A stretch of 64,000 nucleotides of DNA from Variovorax flavidus (lineage in GTDB: Bacteria; Pseudomonadota; Gammaproteobacteria; Burkholderiales; Burkholderiaceae_C). Location of the stretch: contig NZ_JASZYE010000002.1 in NCBI RefSeq assembly GCF_030317145.1, positions 806,001 to 870,000 on the forward strand, read 5' to 3'. How positions within the stretch are numbered: position 1 is the stretch's first letter; each line of letters begins with the position of its first letter. A program made the position numbers and the translations under genes. Shown here one piece after another: positions 17,174 through 25,574 of the stretch. The notes beneath the pieces are model-generated. The model did not search any database. It had not been told where the DNA came from and saw only the letters and a program-made list of their open reading frames with translations.

Positions 17174-17767
17174 ATGGATCAATTTGCGCGAAGTTGCGTC
17201 CGAGAAGGCGACACCACGACAACAGGCGGGCGGGTAGAAGCACGCCCTCAACAATGGCCCGTGACTTACGGGAATGACCGCAAGCACGCCACCTTCGAAG
17301 GCGATCCGGTCTGGTGTCCTGCCTGCGAGAGCTACGGGGTGACCCAGTGTGTTCCGCCATACCGTCGCAATACAGGGCCTGATGGCAGGCAGAAGAACCT
17401 GGACGGCGATCTGTGCCTATGCAGGTGTCCGTCGCCGCCGCGGCTGATCGCCAAATTCAACAATGTGCGCACCTCCTTCTCGGTCGAAGAGGTGCTCAGC
17501 ATGCCCGGCTCCGGCGCATGGCTGGAATTCGCCGGGCATTCATTGGCTGGCATCAGCAAGCATGCTGCGCACGACGAACAGGTGCTCCTGGAATGGGAGG
17601 AAGTCGAAGGCGTGCCGTACCGCATCGAGGTAAACGATGGGCGCGTGCTGACCGGTGTGGTCGGACCGGATGGATTGCTCCCGCGCGTCCAGACATTGAG
17701 CGAGGCCGAGTACACGGTGTACTGGGGCGACGAAGCCCTCGCCAGAGCCATGGGAGCGGCGTCATGA
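17174..17767 (+). CDS. PAAR-domain protein (type VI secretion spike tip) with C-terminal extension
   Basis: 197 aa. The PAAR region covers about residues 6-75 (CVREGDTTTTGGRV..., GDPVWCPACESYG), with Cys and His that suit metal binding at the cone tip. The C-terminal half is a small beta-rich extension ending YRIEVNDGRVLTGVVGPDGL, of the kind that adapts PAAR tips to cargo. The ATG at 17174 has an ideal AGGGAGG ribosome site; the upstream in-frame ATG at 17141 does not. It overlaps the toxin gene by 4 nt, so tip and effector are made together. No other T6SS genes lie in the window. Confidence 0.85.
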   Translation: MDQFARSCVREGDTTTTGGRVEARPQQWPVTYGNDRKHATFEGDPVWCPACESYGVTQCVPPYRRNTGPDGRQKNLDGDLCLCRCPSPPRLIAKFNNVRTSFSVEEVLSMPGSGAWLEFAGHSLAGISKHAAHDEQVLLEWEEVEGVPYRIEVNDGRVLTGVVGPDGLLPRVQTLSEAEYTVYWGDEALARAMGAAS

Positions 17768-18333
17768 CAGCCAGCCTTGCTCAACATGCCCGTGTGCGTA
17801 CCAACACCACCAAGGACTCGGTTTGCAGGATCGACGTTCAGGCTGTGAAGTTTGCCGAGCTCTGGGCGGCTTACCCCAGTACGGACCCTTGCGTTGCGAA
17901 GGACAAGGACGGCAGCAAGCTGTTCGCGAATCAATGCGCCATCAGAGTGAGCCATGCCCTGAAGAAGGTCGGCGTCACGTTCAAGTCCTATCCTGCCAAG
18001 CGAAAGTGCTGGATTCATCCCAGCGACGACCACTGCCTGGCCGCCAAGGAACTTGCTGATTGGCTGGAGCTGCAGCCCTTTGTCGGTTGCTCGAAATCCC
18101 AAGGCATCACCGGGGAAGACTGGCGAGACAAGATCACTGATCGCACCGGGATCGTGTGCTTCGAAGACTACTACCCGCCGTCACAGGGCTCGGGCGGCGA
18201 TCACATCGATCTCTGGAACGGCAGTCGAATGACTCCGGTGTCTTCCTGGTTGCGAACCCGGTTCGGGCTGGTTCTGCCGAACTGGTCGGACTTGAGATTG
18301 GCGAAGAGGATTCGCTTTTTTCCAATTGCCTGA
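17764..18333 (+). CDS. tae4: Type VI secretion amidase effector Tae4
   Basis: 189 aa NlpC/P60-like peptidoglycan amidase. Catalytic Cys58 lies in FANQCAIRVSHALKKVG and His147 in GGDHIDLWNGSR, with Asp149 beside it; both blocks match the Tae4 family. It would cleave the D-Glu to mDAP bond of stem peptides in the periplasm of a rival cell. Six or more Cys residues suit a disulfide-stabilised periplasmic protein. It starts with ATGA overlapping the PAAR gene and is followed 2 nt later by a small membrane protein in the place usually held by the immunity gene. Confidence 0.9.
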   Translation: MTASLAQHARVRTNTTKDSVCRIDVQAVKFAELWAAYPSTDPCVAKDKDGSKLFANQCAIRVSHALKKVGVTFKSYPAKRKCWIHPSDDHCLAAKELADWLELQPFVGCSKSQGITGEDWRDKITDRTGIVCFEDYYPPSQGSGGDHIDLWNGSRMTPVSSWLRTRFGLVLPNWSDLRLAKRIRFFPIA

Positions 18334-18335
18334 CC

Positions 18336-18557
18336 ATGAAGTACATCAAATACCCGGCCTGCTTCGTTCTCGGGCTGGTCATCTCGACGGCGATCTTCTA
18401 TGGAGGCCTGGCGGCCTGGGCTTCCTTGTTCCTCGATCCCAACGACAGTTATTTCGACCGTGAACCCCGCGTTGCCGACGCAGTATTCATGTCGTGGCTG
18501 ATCTGGACGCTTCTTGGCGGATTCTTCGGCGCCTGGTTGGCGCGACGAAAGTCATGA
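18336..18557 (+). CDS. Small two-helix membrane protein, possible immunity or accessory protein for Tae4
   Basis: 73 aa with two membrane helices (about residues 9-30 and 51-67) joined by a polar loop LDPNDSYFDREPRVAD. It starts 2 nt after the tae4 stop. Classical Tai4 immunity proteins are soluble, secreted and longer; this one has no such features. Location is the only argument for immunity. It could instead be an unrelated membrane protein. Confidence 0.6.
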   Translation: MKYIKYPACFVLGLVISTAIFYGGLAAWASLFLDPNDSYFDREPRVADAVFMSWLIWTLLGGFFGAWLARRKS

Positions 18558-18578
18558 TGCATACCTGATTCGAAAGGC

Positions 18579-18595
18579 TGGCGGACCGGCCGCCA
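18579..18595. terminator. Short hairpin between convergent genes
   Basis: TGGCGG-ACCGG-CCGCCA has a 6-bp stem and 5-nt loop between the ends of two convergent genes. There is no T-run, so termination here is a guess from position. Confidence 0.25.
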
Positions 18596-18611
18596 CCTCG
18601 CCGCGCGGCCG

Positions 18612-19013
18612 CTACAACCACTTCCCTTCCGAAGGCATCTGGATCCGCGTTTCCGGCGTGCCGCCATCGACCAGCGCACCCACGAAGATGCTCAGCAGCG
18701 AGATGAAGATGCTCGCGAACAGCGCCGTCCAGAAGCCGGACACCTTGAAGCCCTTCACCAGCGCCGACACCAGCAGGATCATCAGCGCGTTGATGACGAG
18801 GATGAAGAGCCCGAAGGTCAGCAGCGTCAGCGGCAAGGTCAGGATGATGAGCAGCGGCCGGACGATGGCGTTCGCAAAGCCGAGCAGCAGCGCCGACACC
18901 ACGAGCGCCGAGGCGCTTTCGAAGCTGATCCCCTTGAAGATGTGGCTGGCCACCCATAGCGAAAAGGCAGTGATGGCCCAGGTGATCAGGAAGGGAGCCA
19001 GGGAATTCAGCAT
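18612..19013 (-). CDS. Phage-holin-4-like (YvlD family) membrane protein
   Basis: 133 aa with four hydrophobic segments. The conserved core LLGFANAIVRPLLIILTLPLTLLTFGLFILVINALMI is split by a Pro-containing turn, and the C-terminal helix ends in a short polar tail. This is the Phage_holin_4_2/YvlD pattern, found as ordinary chromosomal genes in many bacteria and not a sign of a prophage here. Its function is unknown. It is divergent from the MerR regulator. Confidence 0.85.
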   Translation of the reverse strand: MLNSLAPFLITWAITAFSLWVASHIFKGISFESASALVVSALLLGFANAIVRPLLIILTLPLTLLTFGLFILVINALMILLVSALVKGFKVSGFWTALFASIFISLLSIFVGALVDGGTPETRIQMPSEGKWL

Positions 19014-19094
19014 GTCGGTCGCTCTCGTCGTTGGTATGACCGGCGCATCATATCGGCGAGCGCCGTGAATCCGTCACGGACGCGCGGCTGCAAA

Positions 19095-19114
19095 CATGTA
19101 CGTGAACGTACACG
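19095..19114. promoter_or_regulatory. Two overlapping inverted repeats upstream of the MerR regulator
   Basis: TGTACGT-GA-ACGTACA (19095-19110) and AACGT-AC-ACGTT (19103-19114) are both perfect and overlap. They end 18 bp before the MerR start. MerR-type proteins bind such repeats between the promoter boxes of their own genes. A TAGAAT at 19119-19124 could be the -10 box. Inference: operator for the MerR-MFS unit. Confidence 0.45.
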
Positions 19115-19132
19115 TTGATGTAGAATCGACCC

Positions 19133-19645
19133 ATGGCCCATGTTCCCGACACCATCACCGTCCGAGAGGCTGCAGAGCGTCTCGGCGTCACGCCGCGCAC
19201 CCTCAAGTACTACGAGGAACTCGGCATCGTGGTGCCGGTGCGCAGCGAGGGCCGCTACCGCCTCTATCAGGCGGCCGATCTCGAAAAGCTCTCGCGCGTG
19301 CTGCGCATGCGCTCGCTCGGCTTTTCGCTCACCACCATCACGGCAATGATCCAGAAGCCCTTCGAGCCTTCCGAAGACGGCGGCCGGCCGCGGCTGTCCA
19401 ATGCGTCGCTGAAGGAACTGAAGGAAACGCTGGTCAAGCAACTCGACGCGCTCGACACCCGTGTCGCGCAGGTCCGCCGCGAGCTGAAGGATGCCGCCAC
19501 GATGCAGGCGCAGCTGCGGCGCGACATCGACTACGTGGAGCGCCGGCTGACCGGCGAATCGCTCGAGTCGGTCCTCGAGGAACGCCGGCGCGAGCAGCCT
19601 GCGAAGGCCGTCCTGCCCGCCACGCGCAAGAGGCCGGAAAAATGA
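19133..19645 (+). CDS. MerR-family transcriptional regulator
   Basis: 170 aa. The N-terminal winged helix has ITVREAAERLGVTPRTLKYYEELGIVVPVRSEGRYRLY (residues 8-45), and a coiled coil (about 85-140) serves dimerisation. The basic C-terminal tail has no Cys cluster, so a metal sensor is unlikely. It overlaps the MFS gene by ATGA, and inverted repeats lie just upstream. Inference: local, self-regulating control of the transporter, with an organic ligand. Confidence 0.88.
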   Translation: MAHVPDTITVREAAERLGVTPRTLKYYEELGIVVPVRSEGRYRLYQAADLEKLSRVLRMRSLGFSLTTITAMIQKPFEPSEDGGRPRLSNASLKELKETLVKQLDALDTRVAQVRRELKDAATMQAQLRRDIDYVERRLTGESLESVLEERRREQPAKAVLPATRKRPEK

Positions 19646-21192
19646 CCGGGTCGGCCTCGGCGCCTTTAGGCCGCGGCATCGACGTCACCGCGTTGGCGCC
19701 ATGGGTCATCGGCCTGGTGACCGGCATCGATTATTTCGACAACGCGCTGTTCGCCTTCTTCGCGAGCTACATCGCCGGCGGCGTGAACGCCTCGGCCGAT
19801 GAACTCGTCTGGGCATCGAGCGCTTACGCGCTGGGCGCCGTGCTCGGCATCCTGAACCAGCACGCCTGGGTCGAGCGACTCGGCTATCGGCGTTATCTCG
19901 CGATCTGCATGTTCGCCTTCGCAGTCGGCGGTGTGTGCGCCGCGCTGGGCGAGAACTCGGTGCAGCTCATGCTGGCGCGCGGCTTCCAGGGCTACTTCGT
20001 CGGGCCGATGCTGGGCGCCTGCCGCATCCTGATCCAGATCGGCATCCCGCCGCAGCGGCGCGCCAAGGCGCTCAAGTCCTTCATGGTGCTGATCGTGTTC
20101 AGCGGCGCGCTGGCGCCCATCGTCGGCGCCTGGCTCGTCACGCACTTCGAGTGGCGTTCGCTGTTCTTCTCCACGGCGCCGATGGCGGCACTGGCGGGCT
20201 TGATGGCCTGGTGGACGCTGCCGGACATCGGCGACGTCGCGCCGCACGAGCGCACCGCGCCGCACTATGCGGCCTACGTCGTGTTCGCGCTGGCGCAGGC
20301 GGCGTTGCAGGTGGTGCTCACGCGCGTGCACTTCGAGCTGTTCTCCGGCTCGCCGGCGCTCATCGGGCTGGCCATCGCCGGCGTCGCGGGCCTTGGCTGG
20401 TTCGTGTACCACCAGTGGCAGCACCCGGCGCCGCTCGTCCGGCTCGACGCATTGCGGCAATCGACCTTCCAGGTCGGGCTTGCGCTCTACGTGGTCTATT
20501 ACTACCTGTCGACCGGCTTCAGCTACCTGCTGCCGCGTCTGATGGAAGGCGGTCTTGGCTTCACGGTCGGCGACACGGGCTATTTCACGGGTGCGACCTC
20601 GCTGGTGTCGGGCATGCTGCTCTTCGTGTACCTCAAGTACTCGGGGCGCATCACGCACAAGAAGTGGTTGATCGTCACGGGCTTCGGCATCACGGCGCTG
20701 GCGGCGTGGCTCTTTGCGCGCATGTCGCCCGAGGTTGGCCGCCTGCAGCTCGCGGGGCCGCTGCTGCTGCGCGGGCTGATGATGCTGTTCGTCGTGCTGC
20801 CGGTCGCGAACGTCACCTTCCGCGCCTTTGCGGCGGAGGACTTCGCGCACGGCTACCGGCTCAAGAACCTGGTGCGGCAGCTCGCGATCTCGTTCGCCAC
20901 CGCGAGCGTCATCGCACTGCAGCAGCACCGCGTGGCGTTGCACCAGACGCGGCTCGCCGAATCGGCCAGCCCGTCCAACGCCACCTTCACGCAAACGCTC
21001 GACATGCTGACGCGCGGCTTCACGGCCAGCGGCCATGCGATCGGCGAGGCGCATGCGATGGCGCTGGCTTCGCTGTCGCGCGTGCTCGAGCAGCAGGCCA
21101 CCTTCATGGCCTCGCTCGACGGCTTCCAGGTGATGGCGGTGATCGCGCTGGTGTGCGGCGTGTTCGCTGCCTGGCAGCGCGAGATCGACTGA
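19642..21192 (+). CDS. MFS drug-efflux-type transporter (DHA2/EmrB-like)
   Basis: 516 aa with about 14 membrane helices. An acidic residue lies in the first helix region (VTGIDYFDNALFAFFASYIAG), and FQGYFVGPMLGACRILIQ and a long last loop precede the final helix; these fit the 14-helix DHA2 subfamily. A role in proton-driven export of organic compounds is expected from the family. It is coupled to the MerR regulator by a 4-nt overlap. No membrane-fusion partner gene is adjacent. Confidence 0.85.
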   Translation: MTGSASAPLGRGIDVTALAPWVIGLVTGIDYFDNALFAFFASYIAGGVNASADELVWASSAYALGAVLGILNQHAWVERLGYRRYLAICMFAFAVGGVCAALGENSVQLMLARGFQGYFVGPMLGACRILIQIGIPPQRRAKALKSFMVLIVFSGALAPIVGAWLVTHFEWRSLFFSTAPMAALAGLMAWWTLPDIGDVAPHERTAPHYAAYVVFALAQAALQVVLTRVHFELFSGSPALIGLAIAGVAGLGWFVYHQWQHPAPLVRLDALRQSTFQVGLALYVVYYYLSTGFSYLLPRLMEGGLGFTVGDTGYFTGATSLVSGMLLFVYLKYSGRITHKKWLIVTGFGITALAAWLFARMSPEVGRLQLAGPLLLRGLMMLFVVLPVANVTFRAFAAEDFAHGYRLKNLVRQLAISFATASVIALQQHRVALHQTRLAESASPSNATFTQTLDMLTRGFTASGHAIGEAHAMALASLSRVLEQQATFMASLDGFQVMAVIALVCGVFAAWQREID

Positions 21193-21238
21193 GCCTGGCG
21201 ACGGGCCGCGGCGGGCCCGGACCGTCGGGCGCGCCGCG

Positions 21239-21263
21239 GCCGGCCGGTGAGCCACCGGCCGGC
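21239..21263. terminator. Strong hairpin between convergent genes
   Basis: A perfect 10-bp stem (GCCGGCCGGT / ACCGGCCGGC) with a 5-nt loop lies between the MFS stop at 21192 and the acylase stop at 21272. There is no T-run on either strand. It is a plausible bidirectional terminator or transcription pause site. Confidence 0.45.
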
Positions 21264-21271
21264 GTTCGCGC

Positions 21272-23809
21272 TCACTCGCTGATGCTGGTCCGCTTCAGCG
21301 CCGGGTCGCCGGTGATCTCGGCTTCCGAGAACGGCACCTTGTGCCACTCGCCCGCGCTGTAGGCGCGCGTGTAGTCGCCGTTGTGCGCCGAGGCCGGATC
21401 GTCCGACAGCGAGAAGGTCAGGAAGGTATGGGCCTCCACGCCGCCTTCGGGAAAGCGCACCACCTGCATGTAGCTGTTGCCGTTCGGGTCGTTGTCCATG
21501 GTGTAGCCACCCTGGTCCAGCCGGTTGTCCGAGCAGGTCACGGTGAAGTAGCCCTGACCGCCGCAGCCGCCGAACAGCGGCACCTTCTGGCCGCCGCGCG
21601 TGGCGTAGAGGTAGTCGCCGCGCTGCGCATCCAGCGCGTAGCCACTGGCCTGAACTCGCAGCACCGCGGCACCCAGCGCCTGCCGCAGCGTGGCGGAGAG
21701 GCCGGCGTCGGTCTTCAGGTCACGCGGGGTGTGGATCGGGTCGCTCGCGCTGAAGGGCACCTGGTACAGCGTCGCGGCCGAGACCCTGGACGCCCGTGTC
21801 CAGAACTCGTCCCACAGGTGCGCGCCGCGCGAGGTCCGGGTGCCTGTGTTGTCCCAGGCTCCCAGTACCGCGCAGGCCTCGGCCGGGTCCACCGTCTTGG
21901 GCGTGGCGAAGGTCTCGCCGGTCGCTGTGTCGCCGATGACCGAGATCGGCGTGGGCGCACACACCAGCGCGATCGCCTGGTCCTTGAACAGCTCGGCCGT
22001 GTGAACGCGACTGTTGAGCACCATCTTCCGCACGGTGTCGCTGGTCGCGTTCTTGCCGGCGTAGCCGTCGGTGGCGGCCAGCCGCCCCTGGGCCAGCAGG
22101 TTGCCCAGGCGGGTGCGGAAACTCACCGCCTCGCTGCCGGCCGGTCCGAGGATGGTCGGGTAGCCGGTCAGCGGCTCGGCCGGGTTGGCCAGCCAGTAGC
22201 TGTCGTTCATGTTGGCGACATAGTCGTCGCGCATCAGGCTGGGCAGGCGTGCCGGGCCGATGGCGCCCTTCTGCACCGAATCGGCATCGCTCTGCCAGTC
22301 GCAGGCGCTCCGGGAGCCGTCCATCACAGGCACGCGCGGCAGCGAGGGGCCGAGCGCCGCGCCCAGCGGGGTGCCGCAGCTGGCCAGCTGGGCCGGCGGC
22401 ACGTTGGGGATCGCGCCGATGTCCGCGTACCAGGCCTTGGCGCTTCCGCGGCCCACTGCCACGGTGTTGACCCACGGAATGGCCGCCTCTTCGCGCTGGA
22501 TGGTGCTGAACTCGTCCAGCGACTTGGCCTGGTTCCAGCGCTGCCAGTTGCGGAACAGGCGGAAGTTGTCGCCGTTCACGTCGCGGATCGCGAAGGCGGT
22601 GGTCTGGCTCCAGCCCAGCGCCGGGTTGAGCACGCCGAGGTTGACCAGGGGGCCGTACTCGGACTCGTACAGCGTGCGGGTCACCGGCGACACGCCGCCG
22701 CCGTCCAGGCGCACCTGCACCGTGATGCTGCGCGCCTTCATCTTCACGGCCTGGCCGTCGCGCATGTAGCTGGTCGGGTCGCCCGAGGCCAGCGTGAGCT
22801 GGAAGAAGCCGAAGCGGCGCGCGGTCGAGACCGTGTGGCTCCAGGCGACGTTGTCGTTGAAGCCGATCAGGATGACCGGGATGCCGAGGAAGGAGGTGCC
22901 GCTGACGTTGAGCTGGCCGGGGATGGTCAGCTGCGCCTGGTAGAAGCGGTCCGGACCGCGCCAGTACCAGTGCGGATTGCCGAACAGCAGCGGGCTCGCG
23001 TCGCCGGTGGCGGCGGTGCCGAAGCCGATCATGTTGCTGCCCACGCCTTCATGGCCGCCGACCTGGAACTCGGGCAGCTTTGCGGGCGCGATGGCCAGTT
23101 GCGTGGCCTGCGCGGCGCGGCGGGTCATCGCCGCGGTGGGCGTGGCGGCGGCCGGGGCGATGGCGTTGGCGATGTTGGGCAGGAAGTTGCTGTAGCCGCC
23201 GGCGAAGTTGGCCGCGTACATGCGGCGGAAGACGTCCTCGCTGGTCACCGGTGCGACCCAGGCTTCGCTGCGGCAGGCGGCATGCGCGCCCGTGTCGCCG
23301 CCGGCCTTGATATCGCGCACGTAGCGGTTGTAGCCGGCCGCGAAGCCCGCGACCAGCGACTTCAGCGTGTCGGGCTGCGCAGCGATCATGGACTTGACGA
23401 CGTCGTCATTGAGCACGTGGCGGTGGAAGAAGTCGGAGTCGATGTTCTTCGGCCGGCCAATGGTGCTGGAGAAGGGGATCAGCGCGTCGGCGCCGAAATG
23501 CTTCGAGCGCTCGCCCCGGTATGTGAGGAAGGAATTGGCCATGGTGCACAGGTCGTCCTGCGCCTGCGCGTAGCCGTAGCCGTAGCCCGCGCCGCCCCAG
23601 TTGTCGGCCTTGATGTGCGGGATGCCCATGGCAGTGCGGCGGATCTCGGCCTTGTAGGTGGCCTCGGGGGCAGCGGGATTGCCGGGGGTGGCCGGCGAGG
23701 TCGGGAAGAAGCCGCCGCCTCCGCCGCCGCCGCAGGCGGTGACCAGCGCCGCCGTGGCGAGCGCGAGCGCGGACAGCGGCACCCGGCCGCGAGAAAGGGA
23801 AAGTCGCAT
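21272..23809 (-). CDS. Penicillin-acylase-family lipoprotein (aculeacin/AHL acylase-like)
   Basis: 845 aa. A lipoprotein signal ends ALVTAC (Cys26), followed by a poly-Gly stretch. The chain begins with IRRTAMGIPHIKADNWGGAGYGYGYAQAQDDLC, the alpha-subunit start of Ntn acylases. The likely autocleavage site and nucleophile is Ser258 in HEGVGSNMIGFG; the beta-subunit has FGNPHWYWRGP, FNDNVAWSHTVS and MNDSYWLANP. PvdQ and aculeacin acylases share this pattern and remove long acyl chains, including those of acyl-homoserine lactones. The exact substrate is not predictable. GGAGAC stands before the ATG. An AraC regulator lies 90 bp upstream on the same strand. Confidence 0.88.
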   Translation of the reverse strand: MRLSLSRGRVPLSALALATAALVTACGGGGGGGFFPTSPATPGNPAAPEATYKAEIRRTAMGIPHIKADNWGGAGYGYGYAQAQDDLCTMANSFLTYRGERSKHFGADALIPFSSTIGRPKNIDSDFFHRHVLNDDVVKSMIAAQPDTLKSLVAGFAAGYNRYVRDIKAGGDTGAHAACRSEAWVAPVTSEDVFRRMYAANFAGGYSNFLPNIANAIAPAAATPTAAMTRRAAQATQLAIAPAKLPEFQVGGHEGVGSNMIGFGTAATGDASPLLFGNPHWYWRGPDRFYQAQLTIPGQLNVSGTSFLGIPVILIGFNDNVAWSHTVSTARRFGFFQLTLASGDPTSYMRDGQAVKMKARSITVQVRLDGGGVSPVTRTLYESEYGPLVNLGVLNPALGWSQTTAFAIRDVNGDNFRLFRNWQRWNQAKSLDEFSTIQREEAAIPWVNTVAVGRGSAKAWYADIGAIPNVPPAQLASCGTPLGAALGPSLPRVPVMDGSRSACDWQSDADSVQKGAIGPARLPSLMRDDYVANMNDSYWLANPAEPLTGYPTILGPAGSEAVSFRTRLGNLLAQGRLAATDGYAGKNATSDTVRKMVLNSRVHTAELFKDQAIALVCAPTPISVIGDTATGETFATPKTVDPAEACAVLGAWDNTGTRTSRGAHLWDEFWTRASRVSAATLYQVPFSASDPIHTPRDLKTDAGLSATLRQALGAAVLRVQASGYALDAQRGDYLYATRGGQKVPLFGGCGGQGYFTVTCSDNRLDQGGYTMDNDPNGNSYMQVVRFPEGGVEAHTFLTFSLSDDPASAHNGDYTRAYSAGEWHKVPFSEAEITGDPALKRTSISE

Positions 23810-23899
23810 GTTGTCTCCAGTGGAATGCTCGAACCGGCTCTCTTGGCGGAGCCTCGGGCAGCATAGGCAGCGCGCGAGGTGCTGGCTTGTACAGAGCCG

Positions 23900-24703
23900 C
23901 TATGCGGCGGCCAGATCGTGGCCCCAGGCGTGCGACTGCGCGTCGGTGATCACCGAGACCTGGCTGGCCAGGAAGGACGGCGGCAGTCCGAAGTAGTTCT
24001 GGAAGGTGCGGCTCATGTGGGCCGCGTCGGTGAAGCCGCCGTCCAGCGCGGCGTCGGTCAGGCGCCGGCCGCCGCTGAACTGCTGCACCGAGCGCCGCAC
24101 CTTGCTCCACAGCGCATAGCGCTTGATCGACACGCCGACCTGCTGCGCGAACAGGTGGGTCAGGCGGTCCGGCGACAGGCAGGCGATGGCCGACAGCCGC
24201 GCCAGCGACTGCGGCTCGGCGCTCTCGCGGATGGCGCGCAGCACCCGGTCCACCCGTGGGTCCAGCGCGCTGTCGCGCTCGGGACCGCCGGCCACCGCTT
24301 CGATCAGGCCGGCGCTGAGCGTGCGCAGCTGCCGCGCCGTGAGCGCGCCCTCCAGCGCCGGCTGGAAGGCCTCGCGCAGCTTGCCGAAGCATTGCGCGTC
24401 CAGCACCTGGATGCCCTGGCCGCCCGTGCGCCGCGCCAGCATGCGGTAGGCGATCGAGGCCGGGTCGACGTTGAGCGACAGCAGTCCGCCGCCGTCCACG
24501 TCCAGCCGGCGCGGCACGTGCGGGGGCACGAGCGCGGCCTCGCAGCGCACGCAGGTGCCGTCCAGCGCCTCCAGCCGGAACGGCCGGCCGACGGCCGACA
24601 CCAGCAGCGTGGCGGACGAACGCGCGGTCAGGCCGGAGTGGATCTCCGGCGTGAGGTAGAGGAACCTGTCATCCCAGAGATGCAGGAAGTTGTGTTGGCC
24701 CAT
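23900..24703 (-). CDS. AraC-family transcriptional regulator
   Basis: 267 aa. The N-terminal part looks like a cupin-type ligand domain (ATLLVSAVGRPFRLEALDG...). The C-terminal AraC/XylS double helix-turn-helix includes LARLSAIACLSPDRLTHLFAQQVGVS and LTDAALDGGFTDAAHMSRTFQNYFGLPPS. I chose the ATG at 24703 (MGQHNFLHLWDD), with AGAGGGG upstream; the open frame extends further without a good start. Its position just upstream of the acylase suggests it controls that gene. Confidence 0.87.
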   Translation of the reverse strand: MGQHNFLHLWDDRFLYLTPEIHSGLTARSSATLLVSAVGRPFRLEALDGTCVRCEAALVPPHVPRRLDVDGGGLLSLNVDPASIAYRMLARRTGGQGIQVLDAQCFGKLREAFQPALEGALTARQLRTLSAGLIEAVAGGPERDSALDPRVDRVLRAIRESAEPQSLARLSAIACLSPDRLTHLFAQQVGVSIKRYALWSKVRRSVQQFSGGRRLTDAALDGGFTDAAHMSRTFQNYFGLPPSFLASQVSVITDAQSHAWGHDLAAA

Positions 24704-24907
24704 CGGGTCGCGCCCCTCTTCTTGTTTGTGTCTCCGGCGGCCATTGTGGGCTGGCTGAAGCGCGCGGGCATTGGGGAGGACGCGGAGATGAACGCACACG
24801 GCGCATATGCGGAATTGCGATGTAGAAAGTACAAGACCTTCGTTGGGCCGGCCCGCGCAGATCCGGACAATCGCGAGTCCTTTTCCTTCGATCTTTCTGG
24901 AGTCTTC

Positions 24908-25549
24908 ATGGCGACCCTGCGACTCGGCGACACCGCCCCCAACTTCACCCAGGCGTCCAGCGATGGCCCGATCGATTTCCATGCGTGGGCCGGCGATTCA
25001 TGGGTGGTCTTCTTCTCGCACCCGGCCGATTTCACGCCGGTCTGCACCACCGAGCTGGGCAAGACGGCTGCGCTGTCGGGCGAGTTCGCGAAGCGCGGCG
25101 TCAAGCCGATCGCGATCAGCGTCGATCCGGTCGACAAGCACAAGGAATGGATCGCCGACATCAACGACACGCAGGACACGACGGTCAACTTCCCGATCCT
25201 GGCCGACGCCGATCGCAAGGTGGCAAGCCTCTATGACCTGATCCACCCGAACGCCTCCACCACGGCGACGGTGCGCAGCGTCTTCATCATCGACCCGAAG
25301 AAGGTGATCCGCACCACCATCACCTACCCGGCGAGCACCGGGCGCAACTTCGACGAGATCCTTCGAGTGATCGACTCGCTGCAACTCACCGACAGCCACA
25401 AGGTCGCAACGCCGGTGAACTGGAAGGACGGCGACGACGTCGTCATCATCCCGAGCCTGCAGGATCCGGCCGAGATCGCCGAGCGCTTTCCCAAGGGCTA
25501 CAAGGCCGTCCGCCCCTACCTGCGCCTGACGCCGCAGCCGAACAAGTGA
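24908..25549 (+). CDS. 1-Cys peroxiredoxin (Prx6 family), second copy
   Basis: 213 aa, with the same architecture as the gene at 13717: HPADFTPVCTTELG with peroxidatic Cys46, YPASTGRNFDEILRVIDSLQ and PVNWKDGDDVVII. It lacks the short insert with EEPGTSEG present in the other copy, so the two are diverged paralogues. The ATG at 24908 begins the conserved MATLRLGDTAPNF. It stands alone, divergent from the AraC gene and convergent with a small unknown gene. Confidence 0.93.
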   Translation: MATLRLGDTAPNFTQASSDGPIDFHAWAGDSWVVFFSHPADFTPVCTTELGKTAALSGEFAKRGVKPIAISVDPVDKHKEWIADINDTQDTTVNFPILADADRKVASLYDLIHPNASTTATVRSVFIIDPKKVIRTTITYPASTGRNFDEILRVIDSLQLTDSHKVATPVNWKDGDDVVIIPSLQDPAEIAERFPKGYKAVRPYLRLTPQPNK

Positions 25550-25574
25550 AGGCGTAGCCTGGCGCGGGGACGCC

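Noticed and set aside
18612..19013. Holin-like gene as a sign of a prophage
   Set aside because: YvlD-type proteins are common chromosomal genes and no other phage genes are near.
21341..23866. An 841-codon plus-strand frame opposite the acylase
   Set aside because: Low-complexity translation; the minus strand carries the acylase motifs and a lipoprotein signal.
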